From the NCBI GenBank assembly GCA_945876745.1, contig CAMCPL010000004.1, positions 1 through 64,000 of the forward strand: DNA of 64,000 nt, read 5' to 3'. The stretch comes from an uncultured Clostridia bacterium (lineage in GTDB: Bacteria; Bacillota; Clostridia; Oscillospirales; Acutalibacteraceae). The position numbers were made by a program, and so were the translations under genes. This document shows positions 1 to 7,755 of this stretch, piece by piece. How positions within the stretch are numbered: position 1 is the stretch's first letter; every line of letters starts with the position of its first letter. The notes beneath the pieces are model-generated. The model was not told where the DNA came from. It was given only the letters and a program-made list of their open reading frames with translations, and did no database searches.

Positions 1-88
1 GGTGGACACCTCTGCATTTTTATGCAGAAGCACCGACCGAGCCGGCAGGCGAGACGGGGGACCGCTTGCGGTGGAGGGATTCGAACTA
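1..88. repeat. Structured dispersed repeat, copy A (cut at the left window edge)
   Basis: Shares 14 identical bases at 1-14 and 24 identical bases at 25-48 with a second copy starting at 1209. The copies differ mainly inside two hairpins that both still pair. Hairpin 1 is TCTGCAT (11-17), a TTTT loop and ATGCAGA (22-28). Hairpin 2 is ACCG-CTTG-CGGT (61-72). Because sequence changes keep the pairing, the element looks selected for structure, either as RNA or as a palindromic DNA repeat. I do not recognise the family. Confidence 0.65.
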
Positions 89-106
89 TAATCCCCAAAC
101 CACTTC

Positions 107-211
107 TTGCCGTTAGGCAAACTTCACTTTGCAACTTGTTTCAATTCTTCACTGCGCTTTAGCGTAACTTCACTTTGCGCCTCGCGCAAAACTTAACTTC
201 GCCGTCAGGCG
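107..211. repeat. Array of short hairpins separated by an ACTTCACTT-like spacer
   Basis: Four small inverted repeats occur in about 105 bases: TTGCC-GTTA-GGCAA (107-120), CGCT-TT-AGCG (155-164), TTTGCGC-CTC-GCGCAAA (174-190) and CGCC-GTCA-GGCG (200-211). Between them runs a degenerate spacer related to ACTTCACTT (121-129, 168-176, 191-200). The array ends a few bases before the ribosome binding site of the gene at 230, so it lies in its leader or promoter region. No coding capacity is evident. Function unknown. Confidence 0.55.
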
Positions 212-229
212 CACATCAAAGGAGCAATT

Positions 230-1153
230 ATGCCGGATAACAGAAAAGACTTAAATAATAGTGCTTATATTAAATCCAAAAATAAAAATCAACGAAATAA
301 TCCCACTCGTTCGAGGGGATTATTTGACCTGCCCGACGGCTCCAATAAGCAAGGCACGTCGACACACAAGCCTGCAAGCAGGGGACTGTTCGATTTGCCG
401 TCCGGCTACAAGCCGCCCGCAACAAAGCAGAAGCCTGTTGGCTTCGGTGACTTACCGTCGGGCGAAGGCAAGCGTGAAAAAATCGAAGCACAGCGCCGTT
501 TTGCCGAGGAGCGAGAGCTAAAGAGAAAAGGCAAGCTCGAAATTAAAACAGACTCCACGGGTAAAAAACTATATCCAAATGAAAATACGGTCGTTTATGC
601 AAAGTCGGGAACGCCCGATGCAAACGTAAATCTCGAAAAGGACACCTCGCGTTCGCCTCGTGATACTGCGAGATTCTACATAAAGGAAATCGGATATTAT
701 CTTAAGCCGATTGTGATTTATTTTGCGGCAACTATGATATTTGTTCTTTTCGGTGCACTCGGAAAGCTCAACGGTATTGACCTGCGTTATCCGTGCTGTA
801 TTATGTACGGTATTGTTATGGTGCTCGGCGGCGTATTTGTAAACCGTCATATGTCGTTCAGCGGCTTTGTTATTATGGCAATAATCAACACGCTCGGCGC
901 AGTTTTGGGTCATACAGGCGTTGTTTATAATCTGCCTGTTGCTTTGCGCAGAATGGTAACATTGATGAACACGCCGTATTTTGTATTCGACAGCGGCGAT
1001 ATTAAGTATGACTCGGTTATTCTTTTGCTTTCGGTTGTCTGCCCGATAATTCTTGTTTATATCGGCTCACGCTTCCACAAGTTTTTGTACTTCCTGCGCT
1101 CCAAACGACCGAAAAACAAAGCGAAAAAAACTAAAAACGTAAATAATAATTGA
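230..1153 (+). CDS. Unrecognised membrane protein with N-terminal GLFDLPSG repeats
   Basis: A 307-residue protein that I cannot assign. The first 150 residues are hydrophilic, basic and low in complexity. They carry three copies of a short motif: SRGLFDLPDG (28-37), SRGLFDLPSG (50-59) and GFGDLPSG (71-78). From about residue 155 there are four hydrophobic stretches suitable as membrane helices, then a very basic tail (KRPKNKAKKTKN). The start is supported by AAAGGAG at 219-225. The motif repeats could be docking sites for a partner, with the C-terminal half as membrane anchor; that is inference. It stands alone between two copies of a structured repeat, which suggests accessory rather than core DNA. 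Confidence 0.7.
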   Translation: MPDNRKDLNNSAYIKSKNKNQRNNPTRSRGLFDLPDGSNKQGTSTHKPASRGLFDLPSGYKPPATKQKPVGFGDLPSGEGKREKIEAQRRFAEERELKRKGKLEIKTDSTGKKLYPNENTVVYAKSGTPDANVNLEKDTSRSPRDTARFYIKEIGYYLKPIVIYFAATMIFVLFGALGKLNGIDLRYPCCIMYGIVMVLGGVFVNRHMSFSGFVIMAIINTLGAVLGHTGVVYNLPVALRRMVTLMNTPYFVFDSGDIKYDSVILLLSVVCPIILVYIGSRFHKFLYFLRSKRPKNKAKKTKNVNNN

Positions 1154-1208
1154 TAATCCTCTCTTTATCAAACTAAGGCTCTCCTTATTGTAAGGGGTGC
1201 GGGTGTCC

Positions 1209-1290
1209 GGTGGACACCTCTGTGCCATAGCGCAGAAGCACCGACCGAGCCGGCAGTCGAGACAGCTGTCGCGCAAGCGACTGAGGGGAT
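1209..1290. repeat. Structured dispersed repeat, copy B
   Basis: Second copy of the element at 1-88. Hairpin 1 is TCTGTGC (1219-1225), a CATA loop and GCGCAGA (1230-1236). Hairpin 2 is GTCGC (1268-1272), a GCAA loop and GCGAC (1277-1281). The linker between the hairpins (CAGAAGCACCGACCGAGCC onward) is identical to copy A. The first bases also form GTGTCC-GGT-GGACAC (1204-1218). The two copies bracket the gene at 230-1153 as direct repeats. Confidence 0.65.
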
Positions 1291-1304
1291 AAAATAACGG
1301 GTCG

Positions 1305-1367
1305 TCGAGGACGCCGTCCCCTACGATTACCTCACTGTAGAGGATTCGTAGGGAACGCCGTCCTCGG
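1305..1367. repeat. Long imperfect inverted repeat (about 63 bases)
   Basis: The arms 1305-1326 and 1346-1367 pair over 22 positions with two mismatches and one G-T wobble. An inner CCTC/GAGG stem (1330-1333 with 1340-1343) closes a six-base loop. The arms contain the words GACGCCGTCC and CCTCGGCGTTCC. It is GC-richer than its surroundings and encodes nothing. It resembles a small palindromic intergenic repeat or MITE remnant. No target-site duplication could be recognised. Confidence 0.55.
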
Positions 1368-1422
1368 CGTTCCGTAAATATAATCTTAATCACTTTTACT
1401 TCTTACTTATAAATCCAAATCC

Positions 1423-1451
1423 GCATATTTTCACTTTAATATTCATATACT
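1423..1451 (+). promoter_or_regulatory. Candidate sigma-E promoter for yabP
   Basis: GCATATT (1423-1429), a 14-base spacer and CATATACT (1444-1451) fit the sigma-E pattern known from Bacillus subtilis (kmATATT, 13-15 bases, CATAcanT). Only 14 bases separate the -10 from the yabP ATG, so the ribosome binding site GGTGAT (1457-1462) would lie at the very 5' end of the transcript. The spoIIIA promoter candidate has the same geometry. Confidence 0.45.
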
Positions 1452-1465
1452 CTATCGGTGATAAT

Positions 1466-1735
1466 ATGCAATCTAATGAAAAGACTCTCCACTCGCTTAC
1501 ACTCGAAGCGCAAAAACGCCTGAGCGTTACAGGTGTTACGGATGTCGACGCATTTAACGAAACGGAAATACGTGCCGTAACGGATTCATCAAGCCTGCTT
1601 ATCAAGGGCGAGGATTTACATATTGAAGCTCTTGATTTGTCACTCGGTGAGTTGGTGGTAACAGGTGTTGTTTTTGCGCTTGTTTATTCCTCTAATACTA
1701 GCCAAAAAGGCATTTTTAAGCGGATGTTTTCATAA
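1466..1735 (+). CDS. yabP: Sporulation protein YabP
   Basis: An 89-residue YabP-family protein needed for spore coat/cortex formation in the mother cell of relatives. The sequence shows the family core: SLTLEAQKRLSVTGVTDVDA, then a segment with IRAVTDSSSLLIKGEDLHIE, then SLGELVVTGVVFALVYS. The length is close to other YabP proteins. The ATG follows GGTGAT, and the stop overlaps the yabQ start by one base (TAATG), so the two are translationally coupled. The order yabP-yabQ-divIC matches that of B. subtilis, which makes the assignment firm. Expression is probably sigma-E-dependent (see the promoter candidate just upstream). Confidence 0.93.
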   Translation: MQSNEKTLHSLTLEAQKRLSVTGVTDVDAFNETEIRAVTDSSSLLIKGEDLHIEALDLSLGELVVTGVVFALVYSSNTSQKGIFKRMFS

Positions 1736-2031
1736 TGAAAATGATTTTGTGCTTTGTCTGTTTTGGCTTTTTTGCCGCTTTTGTTTTTGATATCAATTCG
1801 ATATTCATTTCAAAAGTGCGAAAAAAGGCTTTTACCGTAATCCTCGATATTATCTATTGTGTTTCGATGTTTTGCGTTTTCTTTTGCCTGCTTGTCGGTT
1901 ATTCCTATGCTCAAATGAGATATTATTATTTTGTGCTTTGCGTTGTCGGATTTTTGCTTGAAAACTGCACCGTACATAAAATGTTCAAAAAATGTCACAA
2001 AAAACTATTGAAAAGTAAAGCCAAAGTATAA
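1735..2031 (+). CDS. yabQ: Spore cortex biosynthesis protein YabQ
   Basis: A 98-residue, very hydrophobic protein with three predicted membrane helices (about residues 2-20, 35-58 and 63-80) and a basic C-terminus (KKCHKKLLKSKAKV). Sequence conservation in YabQ is low, so the call rests on size, topology and position directly between yabP and divIC, with a one-base overlap with yabP. In B. subtilis YabQ sits in the outer forespore membrane and is needed for cortex formation. Confidence 0.85.
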   Translation: MKMILCFVCFGFFAAFVFDINSIFISKVRKKAFTVILDIIYCVSMFCVFFCLLVGYSYAQMRYYYFVLCVVGFLLENCTVHKMFKKCHKKLLKSKAKV

Positions 2032-2037
2032 TATAAT
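2008..2037 (+). promoter_or_regulatory. Candidate housekeeping promoter for divIC
   Basis: TTGAAA (2008-2013) and TATAAT (2032-2037) are separated by 18 bases at the very end of yabQ. A vegetative promoter here would let divIC be made during growth although yabP and yabQ are sporulation genes. Confidence 0.5.
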
Positions 2038-2064
2038 AGGCTTATCAAATTGTGAGGTGAGCAT

Positions 2065-2373
2065 ATGAAGGTTACCGGTGAAAAGGTGAAGATAAGGCAG
2101 AATGTACTGAAAATTGCGCTGATTGTTGCGGTTATTATCGTTCTCGGCTTATGCGCGTTTAAGATTGCTTCAAATGCTGCCGACATCAGCCGCAAGCGTG
2201 CCGAGCTGAATGAAAAGCAGACTGTTCTCGATGAGCAGCTTGCCGAAAATGACAGAATTAAGGAAATTCTCGAAAGTGACGACAAGAGCGAATATATGGA
2301 ACAGGAGGCTCGCAAAAAGGGCTACACCAAGGACGGCGAAATTATTTATTACGACAGCAGTTCGGGAAATTGA
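2065..2373 (+). CDS. divIC: Septum formation initiator family protein (DivIC/FtsB-like)
   Basis: A 102-residue bitopic protein. A short basic cytoplasmic start is followed by one membrane helix (about residues 13-33: VLKIALIVAVIIVLGLCAF), a coiled-coil of about 40 residues (ISRKRAELNEKQTVLDEQLAENDRIKEIL) and the family signature EYMEQEARKKGYTKDGEIIYY. DivIC works with FtsL and DivIB at the division septum. Its ribosome binding site is GAGGTGA (2053-2059). It follows yabPQ as in B. subtilis, but a candidate promoter of its own lies in the end of yabQ and a terminator follows it. Confidence 0.92.
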   Translation: MKVTGEKVKIRQNVLKIALIVAVIIVLGLCAFKIASNAADISRKRAELNEKQTVLDEQLAENDRIKEILESDDKSEYMEQEARKKGYTKDGEIIYYDSSSGN

Positions 2374-2378
2374 TTATA

Positions 2379-2409
2379 ATCGGGCACAATAACTGCCCGA
2401 TATTTTTTT
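2379..2409 (+). terminator. Rho-independent terminator after divIC
   Basis: Perfect 8-base stem ATCGGGCA (2379-2386) with TGCCCGAT (2394-2401), followed by seven T (2403-2409). Confidence 0.9.
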
Positions 2410-2427
2410 GATAAGGATGTAAAAAGT

Positions 2428-3543
2428 ATGATGATGAAAATGGTTGCGCCCTGTCTTTTCGGATTGGAGGGCGCAGTTGCCGACGAGCTTAAAATGATGG
2501 ACGCTCAAAATGTGAGCGCACAAAACGGCAGAGTGTTTTTTGAGGGTGACGAGAGTATTTTAGTGCGTGCAAATCTAAATTCACGCTTTGCGGAGAGAAT
2601 ACTCATTGTTCTTGGTATTTTTAACGCCTATACCTTTGAAGAGCTTTTTCAAGGCGTAAAGGCGTTGCCGTGGGCTGAATTTATCGGCAAAAACGACGCT
2701 TTTCCCGTTAAGGGCTATTCGATAAATTCCGAGCTTCATTCTGTGCCTGATTGCCAAAAAATCATTAAAAAGGCGATTGTCGAAAATCTAAAGGAGGACT
2801 ACGGCATTGCTTGGTTTGAGGAAAGCGCAAGCGTTCATCAGGTTCAGTTTTCGATTATGAAAAACGAAGTGACGATTATGCTCGACACTTCGGGAAAAGG
2901 ACTTCACAAGCGTGGCTACCGTCCTGTTGAAAACGATGCTCCGATACGTGAAACACTCGCCGCCGCTATGTGTTATTTTTCAAAATTAAGACATTTTCAC
3001 ACAATGTATGACGTTTGCTGCGGAAGCGGTACTTTACTCATTGAGGGCGCAATGCTTGCAAATAATATTGCGCCAGGCATAAACCGTCATTTTGATGTTG
3101 AACGCTGGGATTTAATTGACGACAGCGTGTGGAATACCGAGCGTGAAAGATGCAGAGATTTGGTTAAGGTCGATACCGATTTTGCCGCATACGGCACGGA
3201 TATCGACAAAAACGCAATTGAATTAACGCTGAAAAACGCAAAAAACGCAGGCGTTGAAAAATTCATAAGAGCCTCACTTTGCGATATTTCAAAAGTTGAT
3301 TTAGGCAGTGAAAGGGGTACGCTTATTACCAATCCGCCTTACGGCGAAAGAATGTTAGACCTGCGTGAAGCAGAAAGGCTTTACCGCATTATGGGCAATA
3401 AGTTTGTCTCTAAAAAAGGCTGGAGCTACGGTATAATCTCACCCGATGAGGAATTTGAAAAGTGCTTCGGCAGAAAAGCCGATAAACGGCGCAAGCTCTA
3501 CAACGGTATGATTAAGTGCCAATATTATATGTATTTTAAGTGA
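2428..3543 (+). CDS. ypsC: THUMP-domain class I SAM-dependent RNA methyltransferase (RlmL/YpsC family)
   Basis: A 371-residue protein with an N-terminal THUMP-type RNA-binding region (about residues 1-155) and a C-terminal Rossmann methyltransferase. SAM-binding motif I is YDVCCGSGTLLIEGA, and the amino-methylating motif IV is TNPPYGERM, typical of enzymes that methylate exocyclic N2 of guanine. In relatives the family acts on 23S rRNA (the RlmL N-terminal enzyme makes m2G2445), so the same target is likely but not shown. ATG at 2428 follows AAGGATG. A terminator before and after makes it a single-gene unit. Confidence 0.9.
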   Translation: MMMKMVAPCLFGLEGAVADELKMMDAQNVSAQNGRVFFEGDESILVRANLNSRFAERILIVLGIFNAYTFEELFQGVKALPWAEFIGKNDAFPVKGYSINSELHSVPDCQKIIKKAIVENLKEDYGIAWFEESASVHQVQFSIMKNEVTIMLDTSGKGLHKRGYRPVENDAPIRETLAAAMCYFSKLRHFHTMYDVCCGSGTLLIEGAMLANNIAPGINRHFDVERWDLIDDSVWNTERERCRDLVKVDTDFAAYGTDIDKNAIELTLKNAKNAGVEKFIRASLCDISKVDLGSERGTLITNPPYGERMLDLREAERLYRIMGNKFVSKKGWSYGIISPDEEFEKCFGRKADKRRKLYNGMIKCQYYMYFK

Positions 3544-3550
3544 TTTCAAG

Positions 3551-3575
3551 GCGGACAGTATTTGTCCGCTTTTTT
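3551..3575 (+). terminator. Rho-independent terminator after the RNA methyltransferase
   Basis: GCGGACA (3551-3557), a five-base loop and TGTCCGC (3563-3569), followed by six T. Confidence 0.9.
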
Positions 3576-3576
3576 C

Positions 3577-3639
3577 TTGACAAAATTAATACCTTGTGTT
3601 ACTATGCATATGTAATACATAGTAAAGCGAGGTATTAAT
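3577..3639 (+). promoter_or_regulatory. padR promoter inside a 55-base palindromic operator
   Basis: TTGACA (3577-3582), a 17-base spacer and TACTAT (3600-3605) form a sigma-A promoter. Two nested inverted repeats share the centre 3612. The outer arms are ATTAATACC (3585-3593) and GGTATTAAT (3631-3639); the inner arms are TTACTATG (3599-3606) and CATAGTAA (3618-3625). The inner left arm covers the -10 box, and the outer right arm touches the ribosome binding site. This fits autorepression by the PadR protein encoded directly downstream. Confidence 0.8.
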
Positions 3640-3645
3640 TCTATT

Positions 3646-3972
3646 ATGAAATATTCAAAGGAATTACTAAAGGGAAGTACGCCTACACTTGTTTTGAGCG
3701 TTCTGTATTCAAAGGACTTGTACGGCTATATGATAATAAGAGAGCTTGAGGTGAGAAGTGAGAACGCTTTTGAAATGAGCGAGGGCACGCTTTATCCGAT
3801 ACTTCACGCGCTTGAAAAAGAAAAGCTGCTCGATTCATATTGGAAAGAATATGACGGCAGAAGAAGAAAATACTATCACATCACGAAAAAGGGTATTAAT
3901 CAGTATCAAAAGAATAAGCAGGAATGGCTTGAATTTTCCTCAGATGTAAAAAAAGTTTTGAGCTTTGCGTGA
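3646..3972 (+). CDS. PadR family transcriptional regulator
   Basis: A 108-residue winged-helix repressor. The N-terminal part shows the PadR signature: LKGSTPTLVLSVL, then YGYMIIRELE, FEMSEGTLYPILHALEKEKLL and DGRRRKYYHITKKG. The helical C-terminal dimerisation part is short, as in the small PadR-s2 subfamily. Such proteins usually repress a neighbouring membrane-protein operon and themselves. Here the next gene starts 8 bases after the stop, and a perfect operator-like palindrome overlaps the promoter. The inducer is not predictable from sequence. Confidence 0.92.
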   Translation: MKYSKELLKGSTPTLVLSVLYSKDLYGYMIIRELEVRSENAFEMSEGTLYPILHALEKEKLLDSYWKEYDGRRRKYYHITKKGINQYQKNKQEWLEFSSDVKKVLSFA

Positions 3973-3979
3973 GGTGTTT

Positions 3980-4783
3980 ATGAATAAGGAAGAATATATC
4001 AATACCGTTATTTCCTATATGGTCGATAAAACACAGATTCCGCTTATCCAAAGGGAAATAGGCGACCATATATTGGATAGAATGGATTATTACCGCCATT
4101 GCGGATATTCCGAGGAAACCTCCGAGCAAAAAGCGCTTGAACATATGGGTGATGCAAGGGAGCTTGGAATAAAAATGAATTATCTTTACGATTTCAAAAA
4201 GCTCAATACCGTTTCTTTCATAGGAATTATACTTCTCGGCATAAATGTTATTGCAGGCGTGATGATGTATATCATCCAAAACTATACATATATGTCATTT
4301 GATGATTTATTTATTAATTTCGGAAAATATGCAGTAAATTGGATAACGACTTTGATTGTTGTCCTGTTGTATTTGATAGATGTAAAAACGAGGAATTATA
4401 AGCATTTGATTGCCACCGGAGTATTAGGACTGCTGTTTTACGCAAGAAGTATATATATCGTAATTTTTGCATCTTATTATTCCGATGTTTCGTATGTAGT
4501 TGAAATACTCGTTGAAATGCTTGATATATTGAGCAACAAAATGTATTCATCCGTTGCTTTTGGTGTAAGTATTACTTTGATTTTTGCAGGGATAATTACA
4601 TCTATCCTCTCATTAGGCTATGGTGTTTATGTAAAATCGATTATCGACGGAAAAGCAAAAACAAGTCTAAACCGTGCCTACGAAAGATTTGCTTATATAC
4701 CCTTGGTTTTGTGCGGAGCTTGTTTTGTTATTTTGCTTGTCTTGATTGTGATGATTTTGAAAGGAGTGTTTATTTATGCTTAG
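3980..4783 (+). CDS. PadR-linked membrane protein with an N-terminal HAAS/DUF1700-like domain
   Basis: A 267-residue protein. The first 65 residues (EEYINTVISYM, IGDHILDRMDYY, SEETSEQKALEHMGDARELG) match the short helical domain commonly encoded next to padR genes. Six or so hydrophobic segments follow (about residues 75-100, 110-135, 145-170, 190-215, 235-262). I chose ATG 3980 because GAGGTG (3971-3976) precedes it; the longer reading from a TTG at 3965 would overlap padR and lacks a ribosome binding site. The molecular function is unknown. In related loci these domains modulate membrane or envelope functions under PadR control. Confidence 0.75.
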   Translation: MNKEEYINTVISYMVDKTQIPLIQREIGDHILDRMDYYRHCGYSEETSEQKALEHMGDARELGIKMNYLYDFKKLNTVSFIGIILLGINVIAGVMMYIIQNYTYMSFDDLFINFGKYAVNWITTLIVVLLYLIDVKTRNYKHLIATGVLGLLFYARSIYIVIFASYYSDVSYVVEILVEMLDILSNKMYSSVAFGVSITLIFAGIITSILSLGYGVYVKSIIDGKAKTSLNRAYERFAYIPLVLCGACFVILLVLIVMILKGVFIYA

Positions 4784-5510
4784 TTGGATAAATTATTCTT
4801 ACGGTACTGTTACTGAATTTGCAGTATTGATGGTTTTTCTTGCTCTATTACTATTGAGAATTACATATTCATATACTGTTTTCCTGAACGCAAAAAGACG
4901 CGGGCTTGATACACCCGTATATTGGGCGGTTATGTCCTTTGTTGCAGGTACGATTGCCTTTATTCTATATTTTATCGTCAACGCAAAGCAGGGCGAAAAA
5001 TCGAAGCCAAAAAAACAACAGGCGGCTTCAATTGCCGTTTCATATTTGCTTGTCGTAATTTTATTTGCCTTAAGTGTGCCTGTGAGATACGCCGAAATTA
5101 CGCTTGATTATGTGGAATATTCAAATGCCGTTGTTGAAAAAACAGGCTTTATGCAGTATGTAACCTATGACAAGATGGGCAATGAGTACAGCGCATTCAA
5201 GCTTGCAATTGATGAAGACGGCGAATATTATGTGCCTTCGTATTTAGAGGACGGAACGCAGGTTAGCGAAAGTCAATATTATCTTATAAATAGTGACGGT
5301 TATGCTATTTTGGATTGTGGGGATTTTGAAGAACGATTTTATGAGACAGATGAATATTATTGTTATGCATTTTTTGATGATGAACACAATATTTATTATT
5401 CTTCAGGCGAATGCTCTTGGGACGAGGACGGAAATCTTGTTTTCAAGGAAGAAATGTATAAAAATCTAACATATGAAAACACAGAACCGACGGATTATGA
5501 AGATTATTAA
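4776..5510 (+). CDS. Membrane protein with a C-terminal acidic extracytoplasmic domain, third gene of the padR unit
   Basis: A 244-residue protein that I do not recognise. Three membrane helices (about residues 10-32, 46-68 and 80-102) are followed by about 140 mostly acidic and aromatic residues rich in Tyr, Asp and Glu (for example YETDEYYCYAFFDDEHN), probably outside the cell. The start overlaps the end of the previous gene by eight bases and follows AAAGGAGTG (4759-4767), so the three genes form one operon. A strong terminator follows. Confidence 0.65.
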   Translation: MLSWINYSYGTVTEFAVLMVFLALLLLRITYSYTVFLNAKRRGLDTPVYWAVMSFVAGTIAFILYFIVNAKQGEKSKPKKQQAASIAVSYLLVVILFALSVPVRYAEITLDYVEYSNAVVEKTGFMQYVTYDKMGNEYSAFKLAIDEDGEYYVPSYLEDGTQVSESQYYLINSDGYAILDCGDFEERFYETDEYYCYAFFDDEHNIYYSSGECSWDEDGNLVFKEEMYKNLTYENTEPTDYEDY

Positions 5511-5532
5511 TACGATTAAATAAGTACTTTGT

Positions 5533-5566
5533 GAGGGAAAACGATTGCGATTTTCCCTCGTTTTTT
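5533..5566 (+). terminator. Terminator of the padR operon
   Basis: Nine-base stem GAGGGAAAA (5533-5541) with TTTTCCCTC (5551-5559), followed by six T (5561-5566). Confidence 0.9.
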
Positions 5567-5628
5567 GTATATGAAACGGAAAATATAGTTTATTAATACT
5601 ATATTTTATGAATTTATTGTAAACGCTA

Positions 5629-5656
5629 TTGACAAATGGAAAAAACTTGCTAAAAT
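5629..5656 (+). promoter_or_regulatory. groESL promoter
   Basis: TTGACA (5629-5634), a 16-base spacer and an extended -10 TGCTAAAAT (TAAAAT at 5651-5656). It lies directly upstream of the CIRCE operator. Confidence 0.85.
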
Positions 5657-5661
5657 AGTAA

Positions 5662-5688
5662 TTAGCACTCAGAGGTAAAGAGTGCTAA
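5662..5688 (+). promoter_or_regulatory. CIRCE operator (HrcA binding site)
   Basis: TTAGCACTC (5662-5670), nine bases and GAGTGCTAA (5680-5688): an exact match to the CIRCE consensus. It covers the expected transcription start, so HrcA bound here would block groESL transcription except under heat or misfolding stress. The hrcA gene itself is not in the window. Confidence 0.97.
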
Positions 5689-5721
5689 AACATAACAAAT
5701 TATTTTTAGAGGTGACATAAA

Positions 5722-5994
5722 ATGACAATTAAACCATTGGCAGACAGAGTTCTGCTTAAATCAGTAGAGGCAGAGGAAACAACCGCTTCGGGAATAATCC
5801 TTGCGGCTTCTGCACAGGAAAAGCCGGAAATCAGTGAGGTTGTTGCAGTAGGTCCGGGTACAGAGAAAAATCCGATGACTGTTGCAGTCGGCGACAAGGT
5901 TATCATCAGCAAGTATGCAGGTACTCAGGTTAAGGTAGACGGTGTTGAATACACCATTACCGAGGTTAAGGAAATTCTTGCAGTAGTAGAATAA
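5722..5994 (+). CDS. groES: Co-chaperonin GroES
   Basis: A 90-residue GroES (cpn10). It opens with IKPLADRVLLKSVEAEETTASGIILA, contains the mobile loop region around residues 18-32 and the VGDKVIISKYAGTQVKVDG strand pair, and ends in EVKEILAVVE. It caps the GroEL cavity as a heptamer. The start follows AGAGGTGA. It is followed by groEL after 17 bases in a two-gene heat-shock operon controlled by CIRCE. Confidence 0.98.
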   Translation: MTIKPLADRVLLKSVEAEETTASGIILAASAQEKPEISEVVAVGPGTEKNPMTVAVGDKVIISKYAGTQVKVDGVEYTITEVKEILAVVE

Positions 5995-6008
5995 TAGGAG
6001 GTTATTGA

Positions 6009-7646
<1,638 letters not shown>

Positions 7647-7664
7647 AAATCACAATATTTTTAC

Positions 7665-7691
7665 AAAAGCTCCCATTTTTTGGGGGCTTTT
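7665..7691 (+). terminator. Terminator of groESL
   Basis: AAAAGCTCCC (7665-7674) pairs with GGGGGCTTTT (7682-7691) with one T-G wobble. Its T tract is only the final TTTT. It ends one base before the -35 box of the next promoter. Confidence 0.8.
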
Positions 7692-7692
7692 A

Positions 7693-7721
7693 TTGATTAT
7701 ATTCAAAAATAATGTTATAAT
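7693..7721 (+). promoter_or_regulatory. Promoter of the GH38-GH29 unit
   Basis: TTGATT (7693-7698), a 17-base spacer and a perfect TATAAT (7716-7721). It excludes the TTG at 7693 and the ATG at 7720 as start codons of the mannosidase. Confidence 0.8.
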
Positions 7722-7755
7722 GAACCGTATTCATTTTGAAAGGTATGGTAAGCCT

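Noticed and set aside
69-88. A stretch resembling the reverse complement of a tRNA T-arm (GGTGGAGGGATTCGAAC)
   Set aside because: The expected T-stem does not pair (only the first pair forms), no CCA end or other tRNA arms can be found, and the segment aligns better with the end of the structured repeat.
107-211. Possible CRISPR array
   Set aside because: Repeat units are under 15 bases, not identical, irregularly spaced, and no cas genes are near.
1150-1171. TTGATAA/TTATCAA hairpin at the end of the orphan gene as a terminator
   Set aside because: Seven weak A-T-rich pairs with no T run; too unstable to call.
3965-3979. TTG start for the PadR-linked membrane protein
   Set aside because: It overlaps the padR stop and has no ribosome binding site; ATG 3980 follows GAGGTG.
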